A stretch of 64,000 nt of DNA from Plasmopara viticola (Eukaryota > Oomycota > Peronosporomycetes > Peronosporales > Peronosporaceae): NCBI GenBank assembly GCA_001695595.3, contig MBPM02000062.1, positions 62,001 to 126,000 of the forward strand, read 5' to 3'. Made by a program: the position numbers and the translations under genes. How positions within the stretch are numbered: position 1 is the first letter of the stretch; each line of letters starts with the position of its first letter. The notes beneath the pieces were generated by a model that was given only the letters and a program-made list of their open reading frames with translations, searched no databases and was not told the origin of the DNA. Positions 1 through 9,970 of this stretch are shown here, piece after piece.

Positions 1-720
1 TTGCTAAGACCCCTAGGCAAGACCCCTGCTTTTGTCATTTCGTCTTGCAATTTCGCAACAAGCAGAAGACTTTTCCATTTGACATAATTATGCTTCTTAC
101 CGGCATCGAAGCGATGATATTTACGGCCAACTGCCGCTTTCCATGGTGAAATCATGCAATATTCGTGATTCATTTTCACTCCTTCATATTTCCACAGACA
201 ATCATAAAAGCCGCAAGTGCGAGGCTTTACGTTCGTTTGACAAAACGGACATTGAATACTATCAAGCTGCCTTAAATCAAATTCTTCAAAGTGCTTGGGG
301 TAGATAATTATCTCGTGATAAGCCTCACACTCCTCATTCTTACAATTTCCTTCAATATTAAGTCCCTGATGGACTCTACGCCATTTAGAAGCATCACATG
401 AAGATTCATGCTCCATTAAATTTGAATTGTCCGACACATCGGCAAAAAATCGCGGCGGACATCGACCGCCACTCATTTTTCAACGAGATACAATTTATTT
501 CGGCTCCAAATTATGTCGAAGGTAGCGTAAGCTGATTTTCCAAGTGTTCGCCCTCAAAAACAAGAGTCTGATCGTTCACCGCTATGCGCTCCATGACTCA
601 AATTTTATTATAAGACAATTACCAGTGTCAGCCTATTGACAATATAGCTGCAAAATTTCCCCGTCAGTGTCTTGGTAGAAGTCCACTCGTCTCTTTTCTG
701 GGTTGCCCTCGCTAGCATTC
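1..720 (-). pseudogene. Decayed, edge-truncated Ubl/zinc/RING family copy
   Basis: This is a third member of the family found intact at 4546-5712 and 18581-19807, in the opposite orientation and cut by the left window edge. On the minus strand a frame stays open from an ATG at 476 to base 1. It matches the zinc-binding middle domain of the paralogues, with the same Cys pairs, the GLNIEG block and the VKPRTCGF block. Upstream, between about 477 and 720, nucleotide similarity to the ubiquitin-like domain continues: KTLTGK-like, ERIAV-like and LYLVEK-like pieces are readable. These lie in different frames and are broken by stops, so the N-terminal half cannot be translated as one protein. Either the copy is a pseudogene, or only a shortened zinc-domain protein is made from the ATG at 476. 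The RING domain, if present, lies outside the window. Family assignment is firm; functional status is inference. Confidence 0.75.
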
Positions 721-1678
721 TCACTTATCAATTGCAGACCATGGATTACAAACGAATGGAGGATTTCGAAGAAATTTGCTACAGTTGGCTTGACCTTTTT
801 CATGGAAAAGGATCATCAAAATTTCAAAGCGTTAAGATTAAGTAAGCTTTTTACAATGATGTCGAACAAGTTTTAGGGTTTCAATACGGTATTGTTGCCA
901 CAGCAATGAGCGCGAAATCATATTTTTCCGCATCCTTGGCTGTACTTTATCTTTGTATATCTACGCTCCTGGGACAATTCAGCCAGCAATGCAAAAAGCT
1001 GTATTTGTGCTTATACTGATCATAAACTAACCGTACAAGTGGTCACAAAACTATTCAAAAGGTAAAGAAACTTTAGTCTTTTAATGCAATACCGTATTGC
1101 ATTATAAGAAATTAAACCAATTAAAGTGAATAATATATACGTCCACCACGCTGACCTCGTTAAGCGCGGCCGATCGAATGCACCACCACCATCGTCATTC
1201 AAATCATCTTCCTAAGCTGCGTCGTCACCGTCGTCCTTATCGTCGGATTCATCGGCTCTCTTTTCTCTTCTGCCCGCTCTCTTCTCTATCCCAGCCAAAA
1301 CGATAAAATCATATTGACATTTGTAATTTGGCCTTTTAATCACGCCATCCCTGCCTCGCGATTCAAACCCAGCTTTAACTTTGTGCTGGTTTGCAAGAAG
1401 GAATCCAACACGGATCTTATTGATGATATTACAACTAGCACAAGCCTCGTAATATTTAGCAAGGTGACAAGATGCGGTAGCCACTTTGCTTGCAAGCATT
1501 GTATTGCTTGCACGTGTAATGCTAAGGAAAATAGAAGTAATGCTTCATGATGTATCACGTTTCTCGAAAATAATACTTTGAGTAAATAACCGTTAATTGT
1601 TATTAAACATCCATTTTTATGGAAGAGAAGAAAGTAATGATGGCACTTCTCAGAAAAAAAACCAAATCGTGAGGCATC
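721..1678. other. AT-rich intergenic region with short ORFs only
   Basis: No recognisable gene. A 95-codon minus-strand reading frame at 1212-1499 ends in an acidic Asp/Glu/Lys-rich tail and has several Cys and Lys residues, but matches no family I know. Two short near-palindromes of the form CAATAC-GTATTG (882-894 and 1083-1103) lie here. Confidence 0.5.
1083..1103. repeat. 21 bp near-perfect palindrome AATGCAATA-ccg-TATTGCATT
   Basis: Nine-base arms flank a 3 nt centre. A shorter version, CAATACGGTATTG, occurs at 882-894, and a degenerate one (TGCAATACGGTAATGCG) at 6046-6062. These may be ends of small inverted-repeat elements or protein-binding sites. No function can be assigned. Confidence 0.4.
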
Positions 1679-3033
1679 ATGACTGTGGCCACATTGGATG
1701 GAAACGGGCTCCGTCGTCGTCATGCGCAAGGCGAGACCGAAACAGTGAATGAAGCACCCTCCACTTCCGCCCCCCGACGCACACCAAGGCCGCAGAAAGG
1801 TTTTGTGGAGCTGCTCATGTCACCGCTGAGCTTTGTGCTAGGCGATGGGGAGCCCGAGGATCCGCAGGCCGCAGCCCGTCATTTTGCGCACAGTCTCCAA
1901 CGACGGTATGGACAAGATGTGACGCCTCAATTCGAGCATACATCGTTTCGAGACGCAGTATCGACGGCACGGACAGCGTCCAAGTTCCTGCTCGTGTTCT
2001 TGCATTCGAACATTCATGACGATGCCAACTCGTTTTGTCGGTAAGAGCACAAGCGTCAGTCTGGCGTGACTCTCCAGCACTTTAATGAGCTTCTTTTTAT
2101 GGATCTTGATTGTTACAGAAAAGCCATGTGCACGGAGCGGATGAGGACGTACCTGAACAATAGCGACTGCATCGTATCTTGGGCTGGTTGTGTACAGCAT
2201 GCTGAAGGATTTGGCGTGAGTTTGTCACTTGGTTGTGCCACATTTCCATTCCTGGCTTTGCTGTCTTGCGTTACACGAGGAGTGAATGTGGTGGAGAAAA
2301 TTACAGGTGAGATTTGATTGTACCCTAATTTGAAATCACGATTAAGATTGCGTGGTTGGTAGCCAATATACCGGCAGATGAGATTATTGAAAAGCTAAAC
2401 ACAGCAGTGGATCGCAATAACCAATCGTTGGCGACAGCACGCCACCTCCAGCAACAGCGAACAGAGACGCAGATTCTGCGCGAACAACAGGATCGAGAAT
2501 ATCAAGAGTCGCTCGCAGCCGACCGTCGTCGTGAGCAAGAAGCTCGTGAAGAGGCTGAACGAATGGAGAAGGAACGACTGCTGAAAGAAGAGGAAGAACG
2601 ACGTGTGCAAGAGGAAAAGTTGATGCAAGAAGCGGAAAAAAAGACGACGATTGAAGCGAAACGAGCTCGGATTGCTGGCGGCCCAAAGACACGCACGCCA
2701 CCGCCAGATGCGCAATACAAGACGGCTGTGATCAAGTTCCATTTGCACAATGGGACACGACTGGAACACATTTTCTACGCACATGATACGCTCAATACTG
2801 TGCGCGACTTTATCGATGTCGAGTTTTATGATCGTGAAATCCCAATTCATAATTATGAATTGGCCACGAATTTTCCAAAAAAAGTCTATGGCCCTGACTT
2901 ACTAAATGTCACTCTTGCGGATGCGGTATGTACTGCAATGATTGTTGCGTGCTTACAGTTTCTAACTTGTGCTTGACGTGCTTAGGGCCTCGCGCCACAA
3001 GCTCTCGTGTTTGTTCAAGACCTTGATTCGTAA
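1679..3033 (+). CDS. UAS-UBX domain protein, FAF2/UBXD8-like (4 exons)
   Basis: Proposed structure: exons 1679-2040, 2119-2306, 2363-2925 and 2986-3033, with GT-AG introns of 78, 56 and 60 bp. The phases join to a 386-residue protein. Domain order follows metazoan FAF2/UBXD8: a thioredoxin-like UAS domain (about 90-200, with the FLLVFLHS strand, a SFCRK..C helix and TFPFLALL); a long Glu/Arg/Lys-rich coiled coil (about 225-290); and a C-terminal UBX domain (about 305-386) ending LAPQALVFVQDLDS. FAF2-type proteins recruit p97/Cdc48 to ER membranes or lipid droplets for degradation of ubiquitinated proteins. A hydrophobic ELLMSPLSFVLG stretch near residues 42-53 could be the shortened membrane hairpin. 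No N-terminal UBA domain is visible, and none was found upstream of the ATG at 1679. The start is the first ATG of the open frame. Family assignment is strong; the missing UBA could be real or an unrecognised upstream exon. Confidence 0.88.
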
Positions 3034-3074
3034 ATGCGCTTGCGGACTGTAAGGCAAAGCTGCATGAATGTGTC

Positions 3075-3158
3075 TTCCCTACTGCGTAGTAGTCCTGAAA
3101 ATAATAATTTACGATTTTCCCTTGCTGCGTAGTAATCCTAAAAATAATAAATTACAAC
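3075..3158. repeat. Imperfect two-copy direct repeat of about 42 bp
   Basis: Copies at 3075-3114 and 3117-3158 share the core CTGCGTAGTA-TCCT-AAAATAATAA. They lie just past the stop codon of the UBX gene, in the convergent gap before the Sua5 gene, so one copy may fall in a 3' UTR. This looks like a local tandem duplication. Confidence 0.5.
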
Positions 3159-3211
3159 TATAAGAAGATTTTTTTGGAAATTAAAAGTACTACTACTATT
3201 TCTAATCGAAT

Positions 3212-4303
3212 TTATAATTGAAGTGCGCATTTTTTGCCCGAAGCCGCACGGTACATTCGATCATGCAATGCAGCAGCCTGCTCATGAGACTCCGAGCTGA
3301 CTCCAGTAAGAATCACACGCTTGACACCTTGTACACTTTCCGCCCAACGCAGCGAGTCAAAAATGCGCTGCGAGGCCTCGGCTATGTCTCCCCGAGGTGA
3401 GAGATCGACATATGCTCGGACGCGGTTTTGCAATGTCGCTAACTTGCCGTGAAAGTCGATTAGTACCCAGTGACACACATTCTCGTCATCCGACGTATCC
3501 AATTTCTCGGGTGCATTGGACTGGTACAAATATGTGTCCACATCAGGAGCGTAGTGCGTGATCAGCTGTCCTGGCGCCTGTTGTGCCTCTTTTGTTTGCA
3601 TCTGTACTTCCTTTTGAATCGTCACTACCTCGTACTGTCCTCCTAAAAGCGCTGCATTCTTCTCCAGCACCTGTACCAGCGCTTTCTCCGACACACCTCC
3701 ACGCCGGAAGATGATCAACTTGCGTTCTTCCGCAACAATCTTGACAACAGTCGACTCAATGCCCACCTCGCAGCATTGGTCTTCTGTTGCCTCGAGAATA
3801 CTTAAATTCTCGCATGTCCCCAGGTCGTCCATCACATGTTTCGCCGTCGTCGGCGATACGTGTCCAAATCGATTGGCACTCGGTGCCGCGATTGGTATCT
3901 TTGCTTCTTTCAGTAAAGTCTGCGCAATGGGATGCTTAGGACAACGGAGGCCAACGAATCCCGTGTGCGCTGATAGCGTTAGTGGGAGGTCGGAAATGGC
4001 CTTGGCAATAAGCGTCAACGGTCCCGGCCAGAAAGCTGTGCCCAGGCACTCAAACACTCGCTGACCAGTTGGCGTCATATCCACAAGCTGAACGGCATCC
4101 TTAAGAGAAGGAACGTGAACGATTAATGGATCCGTAAGAGGTCGCGCTTTTGCTGTGAATATTGACAACACAGCGTCGGGATTGAGCGCGTTGGCGCCCA
4201 AGCCGTAGACAGTCTCCGTTGGAAAGGCCACGAGTCGTCCAAGCCGCAATTGCTGCACCGCCAAGGCAAACCCTTCACCATCTGGTCGAAGAAGACGTGC
4301 CAT
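3212..4303 (-). CDS. SUA5: Threonylcarbamoyl-AMP synthase, Sua5/YrdC family
   Basis: Sua5 makes threonylcarbamoyl-AMP from threonine, bicarbonate and ATP, the first step of t6A modification at tRNA position 37. The YrdC/Sua5 core is clear: FPTETVYGLGANA at residues 27-39, the KARPLTDPLIVH block at 52-63, VGLRCPKHP, then the substrate-pocket SANRFGHVSPT block, and FRRGG at the end of the core. A linker with APGQLITHYAPD leads into the C-terminal Sua5 domain, which eukaryotic and archaeal Sua5 carry and YrdC lacks. The frame is open upstream to an ATG at 4543 (443 aa). I prefer the ATG at 4301-4303 (363 aa), because the extra 80 residues have no family counterpart and would cover the promoter of the divergent gene at 4546. 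An in-between ATG could supply a mitochondrial form. The gene converges on the UBX gene. Confidence 0.9.
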   Translation of the reverse strand: MARLLRPDGEGFALAVQQLRLGRLVAFPTETVYGLGANALNPDAVLSIFTAKARPLTDPLIVHVPSLKDAVQLVDMTPTGQRVFECLGTAFWPGPLTLIAKAISDLPLTLSAHTGFVGLRCPKHPIAQTLLKEAKIPIAAPSANRFGHVSPTTAKHVMDDLGTCENLSILEATEDQCCEVGIESTVVKIVAEERKLIIFRRGGVSEKALVQVLEKNAALLGGQYEVVTIQKEVQMQTKEAQQAPGQLITHYAPDVDTYLYQSNAPEKLDTSDDENVCHWVLIDFHGKLATLQNRVRAYVDLSPRGDIAEASQRIFDSLRWAESVQGVKRVILTGVSSESHEQAAALHDRMYRAASGKKCALQL

Positions 4304-4439
4304 TGGAGACCAAGAGCGCTTATGAGCACAAGAGTGGAAAGTGCACGCTGACTGGTGACAACGTTTGGTACAGTGTACCAGCATACTTGATACATATTGA
4401 CACTCTAGAACTTTACCAATATAATTGTGAACAATAAAA

Positions 4440-4545
4440 GCTTGCTGAAATTGGTTGATCCTTTGAGTTGTCAAACCAACTGTAGCAAAATTCGTCGAAA
4501 GCCTCTGCTCGTCCAAAACCACTGGCCTGCACTTCACAAACAAGC
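4440..4545 (+). promoter_or_regulatory. Upstream region shared with the paralogue at 18581
   Basis: The roughly 90 bp before the start codon align with the region before the paralogue at 18581. Shared blocks include CTGTAGCAA, ATTCGTCGAAA, CCTCTGCTCGT and GTGCACTT or a close variant. The conservation runs up to the start codon and suggests a common promoter/5' UTR copied with the gene. No individual factor site can be named. Confidence 0.55.
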
Positions 4546-5712
4546 TTGCGAGCTCAACGCCAAGTCATGTCACTAGTTGCATTTCCGGTGTTATGGAAAA
4601 ATGCTCAAGAAAATGATTTGGGAGGAATTGTCGACTTGCAGCTGGCCGAGTTGCCCGTGCAAGGGGCGCAAGTGAAGGACTTGTTTCCACTTCTTAATGC
4701 AAAGATCAATGCTCAATCTCCATCTGTACGTCATGATCTCGAAGTGGAACAATTACTTTTGTATGGAACACCAGTGAGTCGTGTGCGTACGCTGGACGCT
4801 TTGATTCCCGAACTAGAAGGGAGTCCACGTTTTATAGCTATACTGCGAGCGCATGCTAGTGGCAGAATCGCAATCTTCATCAAGACATTGACGGCGAAAA
4901 AAGTGCAGCTTAATTTTCAATTGTCTGACATTGTTGGCCATCTCAAGAGTAAACTTGGGGCCAAGGAGCGCATAGCGGCAAACAATCCAGATCTTCTATT
5001 TGCGGCAACACTTTTCAAGAATCATCTTACGCCTCGTTCGTACGGAATCGAGAGCCTTAGTGAATTGTCTCTTATTAAAAAAATGCCACCGCGTATTTAT
5101 GCCGATTTGCCGGACATTTCGATTCTAACGGAGCATGAAGATTCACGTGATGTTCCCAAATGGCGTATAGGCTATCAAGGGCTTAATATTGAAGGGAAAT
5201 GTGAGTGTATAAAGTGTGAAGCTTATCAGAAGATGGTGGTTTGCCCCAAGCAGTTTGAGGCCTTTAACCTTCTGCAGCATGATAATATTCACTGCCCAAT
5301 TTGTTTTACAACGGTGAAGCCTCGCACTTGTGGTTTTTCCAACTGTCTTTGGAAAATTGACGGAATAAAAACAAATAAGCATTTCATTCTTTCGCAATGG
5401 AAAAAGGCATTTGGCAACAAATATTATTGCCTCGATGCCGATAAAACGCACAATTTTGGCCCATGGAAAAGTCTGTTGATTGTTGCAAAACCGCCCGATG
5501 AATTGACAGAAGTCGTATCGCCGCTAAGTCGGTTGAGAAAAAAGTGCACGATTTGCTGGGGCAAGGTTCGCTCGGTTGTTAAATGCGTCCCAACGACTGT
5601 CGGCTGTGGACATAGCTTTCATGATGCCTGCATTGACAAATGGGCGGGATGGTGTGTGAAGAAGGGGGTCTTGCTAAGCTGTCCTGTGTGTCGTAGTGAA
5701 ATCAAAGCGTGA
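4546..5712 (+). CDS. Ubiquitin-like / zinc-binding / RING-H2 protein, copy 2
   Basis: Intronless, 388 aa. An N-terminal 100-residue region (VKDLFPLLNAKI, LLLYGTPV) may be a divergent beta-grasp fold. A ubiquitin-like domain follows at about 108-179 (FIKTLTAKKVQL, SDIVGHLKSKLG, ending LSLIKK). A Cys-rich domain comes next (GLNIEGKC..C, HCPIC, TCGFSNC, about 180-315). The C-terminal RING-H2 has C334, C337, C354, H356, H359, C362, C379 and C382. RING-H2 domains bind E2 enzymes, so a ubiquitin-ligase role is likely; an attached ubiquitin-like domain could recruit proteasome or regulate the ligase. Unlike the paralogue at 18581, the Gly-Gly after the ubiquitin-like fold is lost (KKMPPR). The start could be this ATG or the one seven codons later; both are conserved in the paralogue. 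It is divergent from SUA5 across a short shared promoter. Domains are certain; substrate and physiological role are unknown. Confidence 0.85.
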   Translation: MRAQRQVMSLVAFPVLWKNAQENDLGGIVDLQLAELPVQGAQVKDLFPLLNAKINAQSPSVRHDLEVEQLLLYGTPVSRVRTLDALIPELEGSPRFIAILRAHASGRIAIFIKTLTAKKVQLNFQLSDIVGHLKSKLGAKERIAANNPDLLFAATLFKNHLTPRSYGIESLSELSLIKKMPPRIYADLPDISILTEHEDSRDVPKWRIGYQGLNIEGKCECIKCEAYQKMVVCPKQFEAFNLLQHDNIHCPICFTTVKPRTCGFSNCLWKIDGIKTNKHFILSQWKKAFGNKYYCLDADKTHNFGPWKSLLIVAKPPDELTEVVSPLSRLRKKCTICWGKVRSVVKCVPTTVGCGHSFHDACIDKWAGWCVKKGVLLSCPVCRSEIKA

Positions 5713-8700
5713 ATTTCAGGCTTGGTGATGTGAGCGTAAACTGACCAATTTATTGTTGTTTTGGTTACCTTTCGTCTTTTTCTTATTATTTGGACTAACT
5801 TCTTTTCAATCGGTCTTTTATTCATCTGGATGATGTATACAAGCAAACATTTGTAAATGTAAATAAGGCTATGCAGAAGAGAGCGAGCAGGATGTGAAAA
5901 TGGGAGCCAACGAATCCGATAGGAAAGACCACAGTGACGATGTAGCTCACGAACATGAAGAAGGTAACGATAAGAATGATGCATTGGACCAGCCGCGCTC
6001 ACCGTCTAGAATTGTTAGGGACATTCATTTAACATATTTTTTTTATGCAATACGGTAATGCGATAGAGGATGACTACACTTTCTTTGCCTTAAATAATAG
6101 TTTTATGAGGTTAACTTTACTACAATTATGGTGACATTTACATCTTTTTGGACCAGAATATCAGTTTTGTGGAATGGAGAAAAATGATGTCGGAATTACT
6201 GCAATAATATCAAAATTCACCGAATTTATATAAATCTACTGGTGTATTAATATTTACGTATCTATTCACAATGATAATGCCGCATGAGTCATACAAATGG
6301 TACCTGAAGCCAGAAATTATGTCACAGCTTGCACCCTACTTTTTATCACATTGAAGCTTCCTTGAGATTCAAGCCAATATATAAGCTCCTTCTTAAAAAG
6401 TTGTTGAGTGATGTATGATAGCAGGTTTGCTCTTTCCCACTCGGTCCAAGGTTCGCTTTAAGAGCCGATCAAACCATAAAGGACAATCTCCCAAAACCTC
6501 AAAATTATGGGCTTTCACGATTTATGCTTTAAATATCGTAAAACATACTTTGGCCACAGCCTTTACACTTCCAGTCGGCAATTTCAATGAGTATGCATAA
6601 TGGGTTTTAGGAGTAGAAGGACAATATACAGTTTTCCGAGTCTTACATTTCGGGCCAATGACAGACTTGCGGTGAATTAAATTGTAGAAATTGCTCGATA
6701 TAGCCGCGCTTGTGTGCTGACATATGGCTTGTATTCCAGGCTACTTTGTGGCTCAAGCTCTTGACGCTTTCGACGCTTGATAGGTACACGAGCTAGTTTC
6801 CAAGCCTTATCGAAAGAGCATATGTTCGTTTCAATGTTGAGTCCGGCGTCAAAATTGGAAGCTAACGCGCTAAAATCTGACATTTGGTTCTATCGATGGT
6901 TCGTTATCAGCTTCCTCTATAAAATGATAGCACGAAGGCTAAAAAATCAAGTGTGCAGCCAAAAGGAGATAGTGCAGTTAGTAAAGAATATCATTAAACG
7001 GCCGAGAGAAAAGTACTGGAGCTCGATTCAGCTGATGCTTAAGCTGCGATTACTTTGTTTATGCCTTGATCTATACGGTGATATGTCATCGATAGCTGCA
7101 ACTTACTGCTGCACGCTGGGGATTAAGAGACGCGTGACTAAAAGGGGAGTTATACAAGCCTATCTTGCAACTAACAACCGATTTCTTTTGACTCTAATAC
7201 TTGCACCTTGTTTTGACAATACTTTAGGCTAACATAGCACAGCAAAGAGTTGCTGATGCGCAATGATTTTAATGTTGTGAGTCCGACCGAGAATCGTAAT
7301 TAGTCTTCATTGAAGTAGGCAGCTAATACATATATCAATGCAATTTTCGAGAATTTCCGGCCCACAACAGACAAAACCGAATAGACTAGGTTGCAAGGAC
7401 CCAAACAGGGCGTGAATGCAGTAGTTTATTTTGAAGGTTGAGTCTGCTGATACCAAGGGCTGTAATGAAAGCGTGTAAGCACTACTAGGGCAGATCGTTC
7501 CGTGAGTCAAAACAGACAGCTCGCAAGTCTTACGTACTATGACCAGGAACTGCGTACGGAACTTAATCATTATCGTTCCTGGTAGGTTATTAACGAATAT
7601 TTTTTTTTGACGAGAGCACATATTGCTTGTATTGTATAAAGCGTTTGCAGCGGAGCTCAATTGATTTTGCTGAGTGAATGAATCGTGAGTTCACGTCTCT
7701 AACCTTTATTCGATACTTGGAATGAAAAAAGGGTACGGGTCACATATAGCTTATTACAAAGCTTTCGGATTTGTCGAGACCATGCTCTTAACTGCGGTCT
7801 GAACTTTTTATAGATAATACATCAGTTCCTTGTGGATTAAATATTTTACAATTGCTAATCGTCACTATGATATCTAGCAGTATGCTTCAAGGCGGTAAGC
7901 TGCTTTTCGAAAACTTTACGGTAGAAATGCCGCCTTCTCATTGATGTTTAGAGCATCACGTAACTTGAGCTACACAATATGGAAATATTGTGACGCGCAC
8001 TGAGTTCGTGAATATCTACTACAAAAATTGTCCGCCGCGGCCTCTATTTGAGAGCTTTCTGAAGCTGTTGCTAGCAGAAAAGAGCGATGGGGCAAACTTG
8101 TGATGTTGTGCTCAGTGTAGACCGTCTTTGGAAGCTGGTCCGTAGCTCGGGGCAAAAGGTACAAATTAGTGCTCTTTCTTTTGATCTTCACGCACTCGTC
8201 GGAAATTCAAAGAGTTTTCCTATCTCTTCCGCTCGTGTCCACCCGCAAATATTGCAGACAAGTGCATTGTGGCGAAGCTATGTAGCAGTCATCGCTACTG
8301 AATTAGTAATAGTAGTGATTATTAATATATAGTCGTAGAGTAGCTGTATGTTGACATAGTGGTAAGGAAATTTGGCAAGCAGTTAGTAATATGATAGATA
8401 AAGAGTTTTTCTCTATTGCCAAACTGCTTTTCACACTCAATTTGTCACTCGAATTTAATTGTAATTGCATGTCGACAAAGTTGACAAATGTGCAGGGCAA
8501 AGCATGCAGGAGTGACAGCGTACGGACTCGTTGAGACATCTATGTAGTTGGCTGTTTTTATTTTGGCGAAGCGAAAGGGTGCAAGAAGTACAATTTTAAA
8601 TATTGCACGTATGCGGGGAATAGCTTGCACATTGACTTGGCTTCAGTAGTGAACTATTTAAAAGATTTGCAGGCTTTTGAGGTGGATATCTAGTATTCTC

Positions 8701-9177
8701 TTTAGTGTTCCGCGAATGGGTCTTCGGTCGAGCCAAACAAAAAATGTAATATTAAATCTAATAGGCATTGCGTGCGTTAGTTTTATTTAGTACGTTGAGC
8801 CGTGAAAAGCATGCAGTTTTGCCCAAACGCAAAAAGTAGATCTCCAATGTCAAACCGATCACTTCATTTTTTTCTTATTGAGTACGAAGATCTTTAGCAA
8901 TCCCATGCACTTGTATATATAAATCTAGCGCCGATGTTGTCCACAGAAGATCTGTGATCGATGTAATTATCGTGGTGATCACATTAATTAGTGTCTAGAA
9001 AAAAGAATCCGAATGGAGTTCTTGGTGGGTATTTATCCTTATTCGCCGTTATTAACACTTGTACGGATCGAACAAGCGCCAAATTTCTCGGCCACCGCCG
9101 TGACATTGTGATTTTTGAATGATCGATGTTATTGATACTCCGTCTGTTGTTACCAAAAGCTACGCTATGATATAACA
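5713..9177. other. Gene-poor AT-rich region
   Basis: No recognisable gene. Short unrelated reading frames occur on both strands (for example 6777-7232 plus and 7307-7660 minus), none with known motifs or coding-like composition. A degenerate copy of the CAATACGGTATTG palindrome lies at 6046-6062. A small acidic plus-strand frame near 5890-6050 is unsupported. Confidence 0.5.
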
Positions 9178-9249
9178 ATGTACCAAAGAAAATTCACGAT
9201 GACGTTTAGGAAGAGCATGACTTTCCGCATACTGCACGGGCACAGTACT

Positions 9250-9411
9250 TTCGTATCCAAAATGCACTCAATCGTTATTGAGAACGTTGCTTTGTCACTA
9301 CTTGAGCTCTGGCGTCGTCTTTATATGGACACCTATATGACAACGCTTTCGACGAGAGAAAAACTTCAAGATCTGAAGATGCTCAAAGCCAATGTAGCGT
9401 GTATATTTTGA
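9250..9411 (+). mobile_element. Possible worn reverse-transcriptase fragment
   Basis: A short open frame carries an STF....M block followed by LYMDTYMTT and a TREKLQDLKML block. The spacing is loosely like the region around the catalytic YxDD box of Ty3/gypsy reverse transcriptases, where a TF motif precedes it and an HLxHL-type helix follows. The catalytic Asp pair is not intact. The match is weak and rests on motif spacing only. Confidence 0.2.
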
Positions 9412-9779
9412 CTCGAGGTTACGACCTCTGCGTTCAAACGCATGAGCTCAGCAGCCGGAAAAGACTCCGTGAACATTTGCAGTGAATACCGTACATCAAG
9501 GGCCAATTTTTCAGTAAGCACCTCCGTATTTCCATCAATTTCGATTTTTTATATTTGCCAATTTGTCTTGCACTAAGCCTACGTGATCCAGGGACCATGC
9601 ACAAAGGGCTTATAGTGCTTTCATATTGGTAAATGGTTTGTGTTCAGAGGTCCTGAGTCAATCAATGATGAAAATTTTTCTGCCTTGCCAATCGAAGACA
9701 AGTACCTACAATACCAACCCCTTTGATACGAAGACCCGAATAAGAATATACCAAATTCATCAGTACTCTCTCGTCTTAG

Positions 9780-9970
9780 GACTTGCGAGATATACGCAAA
9801 GGCAAGCATACAAATGTATGCACTGCCTTAATCGACTTTGCCAAAGCCTCTGACAGCGTGCTGTGCCCTGCGTTAGAAATGGTCTTTCCCTGGTGCAACA
9901 TTTACAGCACAACCGAGTAAATTTCATTGTAAGACAAATCGGTGAGACCTTTGGTATACCCTATATAAGT
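9780..9970 (+). mobile_element. LINE reverse-transcriptase vestige
   Basis: One frame reads ALIDFAKASDSVLCPALEMV, close to the FxDFxKAFDxV motif A of non-LTR retrotransposon reverse transcriptases. After a frame change, a following stretch reads FIVRQIGETFGIP, in the position of the next RT motif before the usual GxRQG turn. The fragment is flanked by stops and frameshifts. It is too diverged to link to the LINE copies at 19982 or 45486. Confidence 0.35.

Noticed and set aside
1212..1499. 95-codon minus-strand frame with acidic tail as a gene
   Set aside because: No recognised family, simple-sequence end, and no promoter or splice support; left as unsupported.
2216..2306. A GTGAGT donor at 2216 that would end exon 2 of the UBX gene early
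   Set aside because: The downstream bases encode TFPFLALL and the strand after it, which are part of the UAS domain; splicing there would remove the core.
4304..4543. 80-residue N-terminal extension of the SUA5 frame (start at 4543)
   Set aside because: No family counterpart, and the DNA overlaps promoter sequence conserved with the paralogue at 18581.
5619..6002. 127-codon minus-strand frame overlapping the 3' end of copy 2
   Set aside because: Antisense shadow of the RING region plus low-complexity sequence; no motifs.
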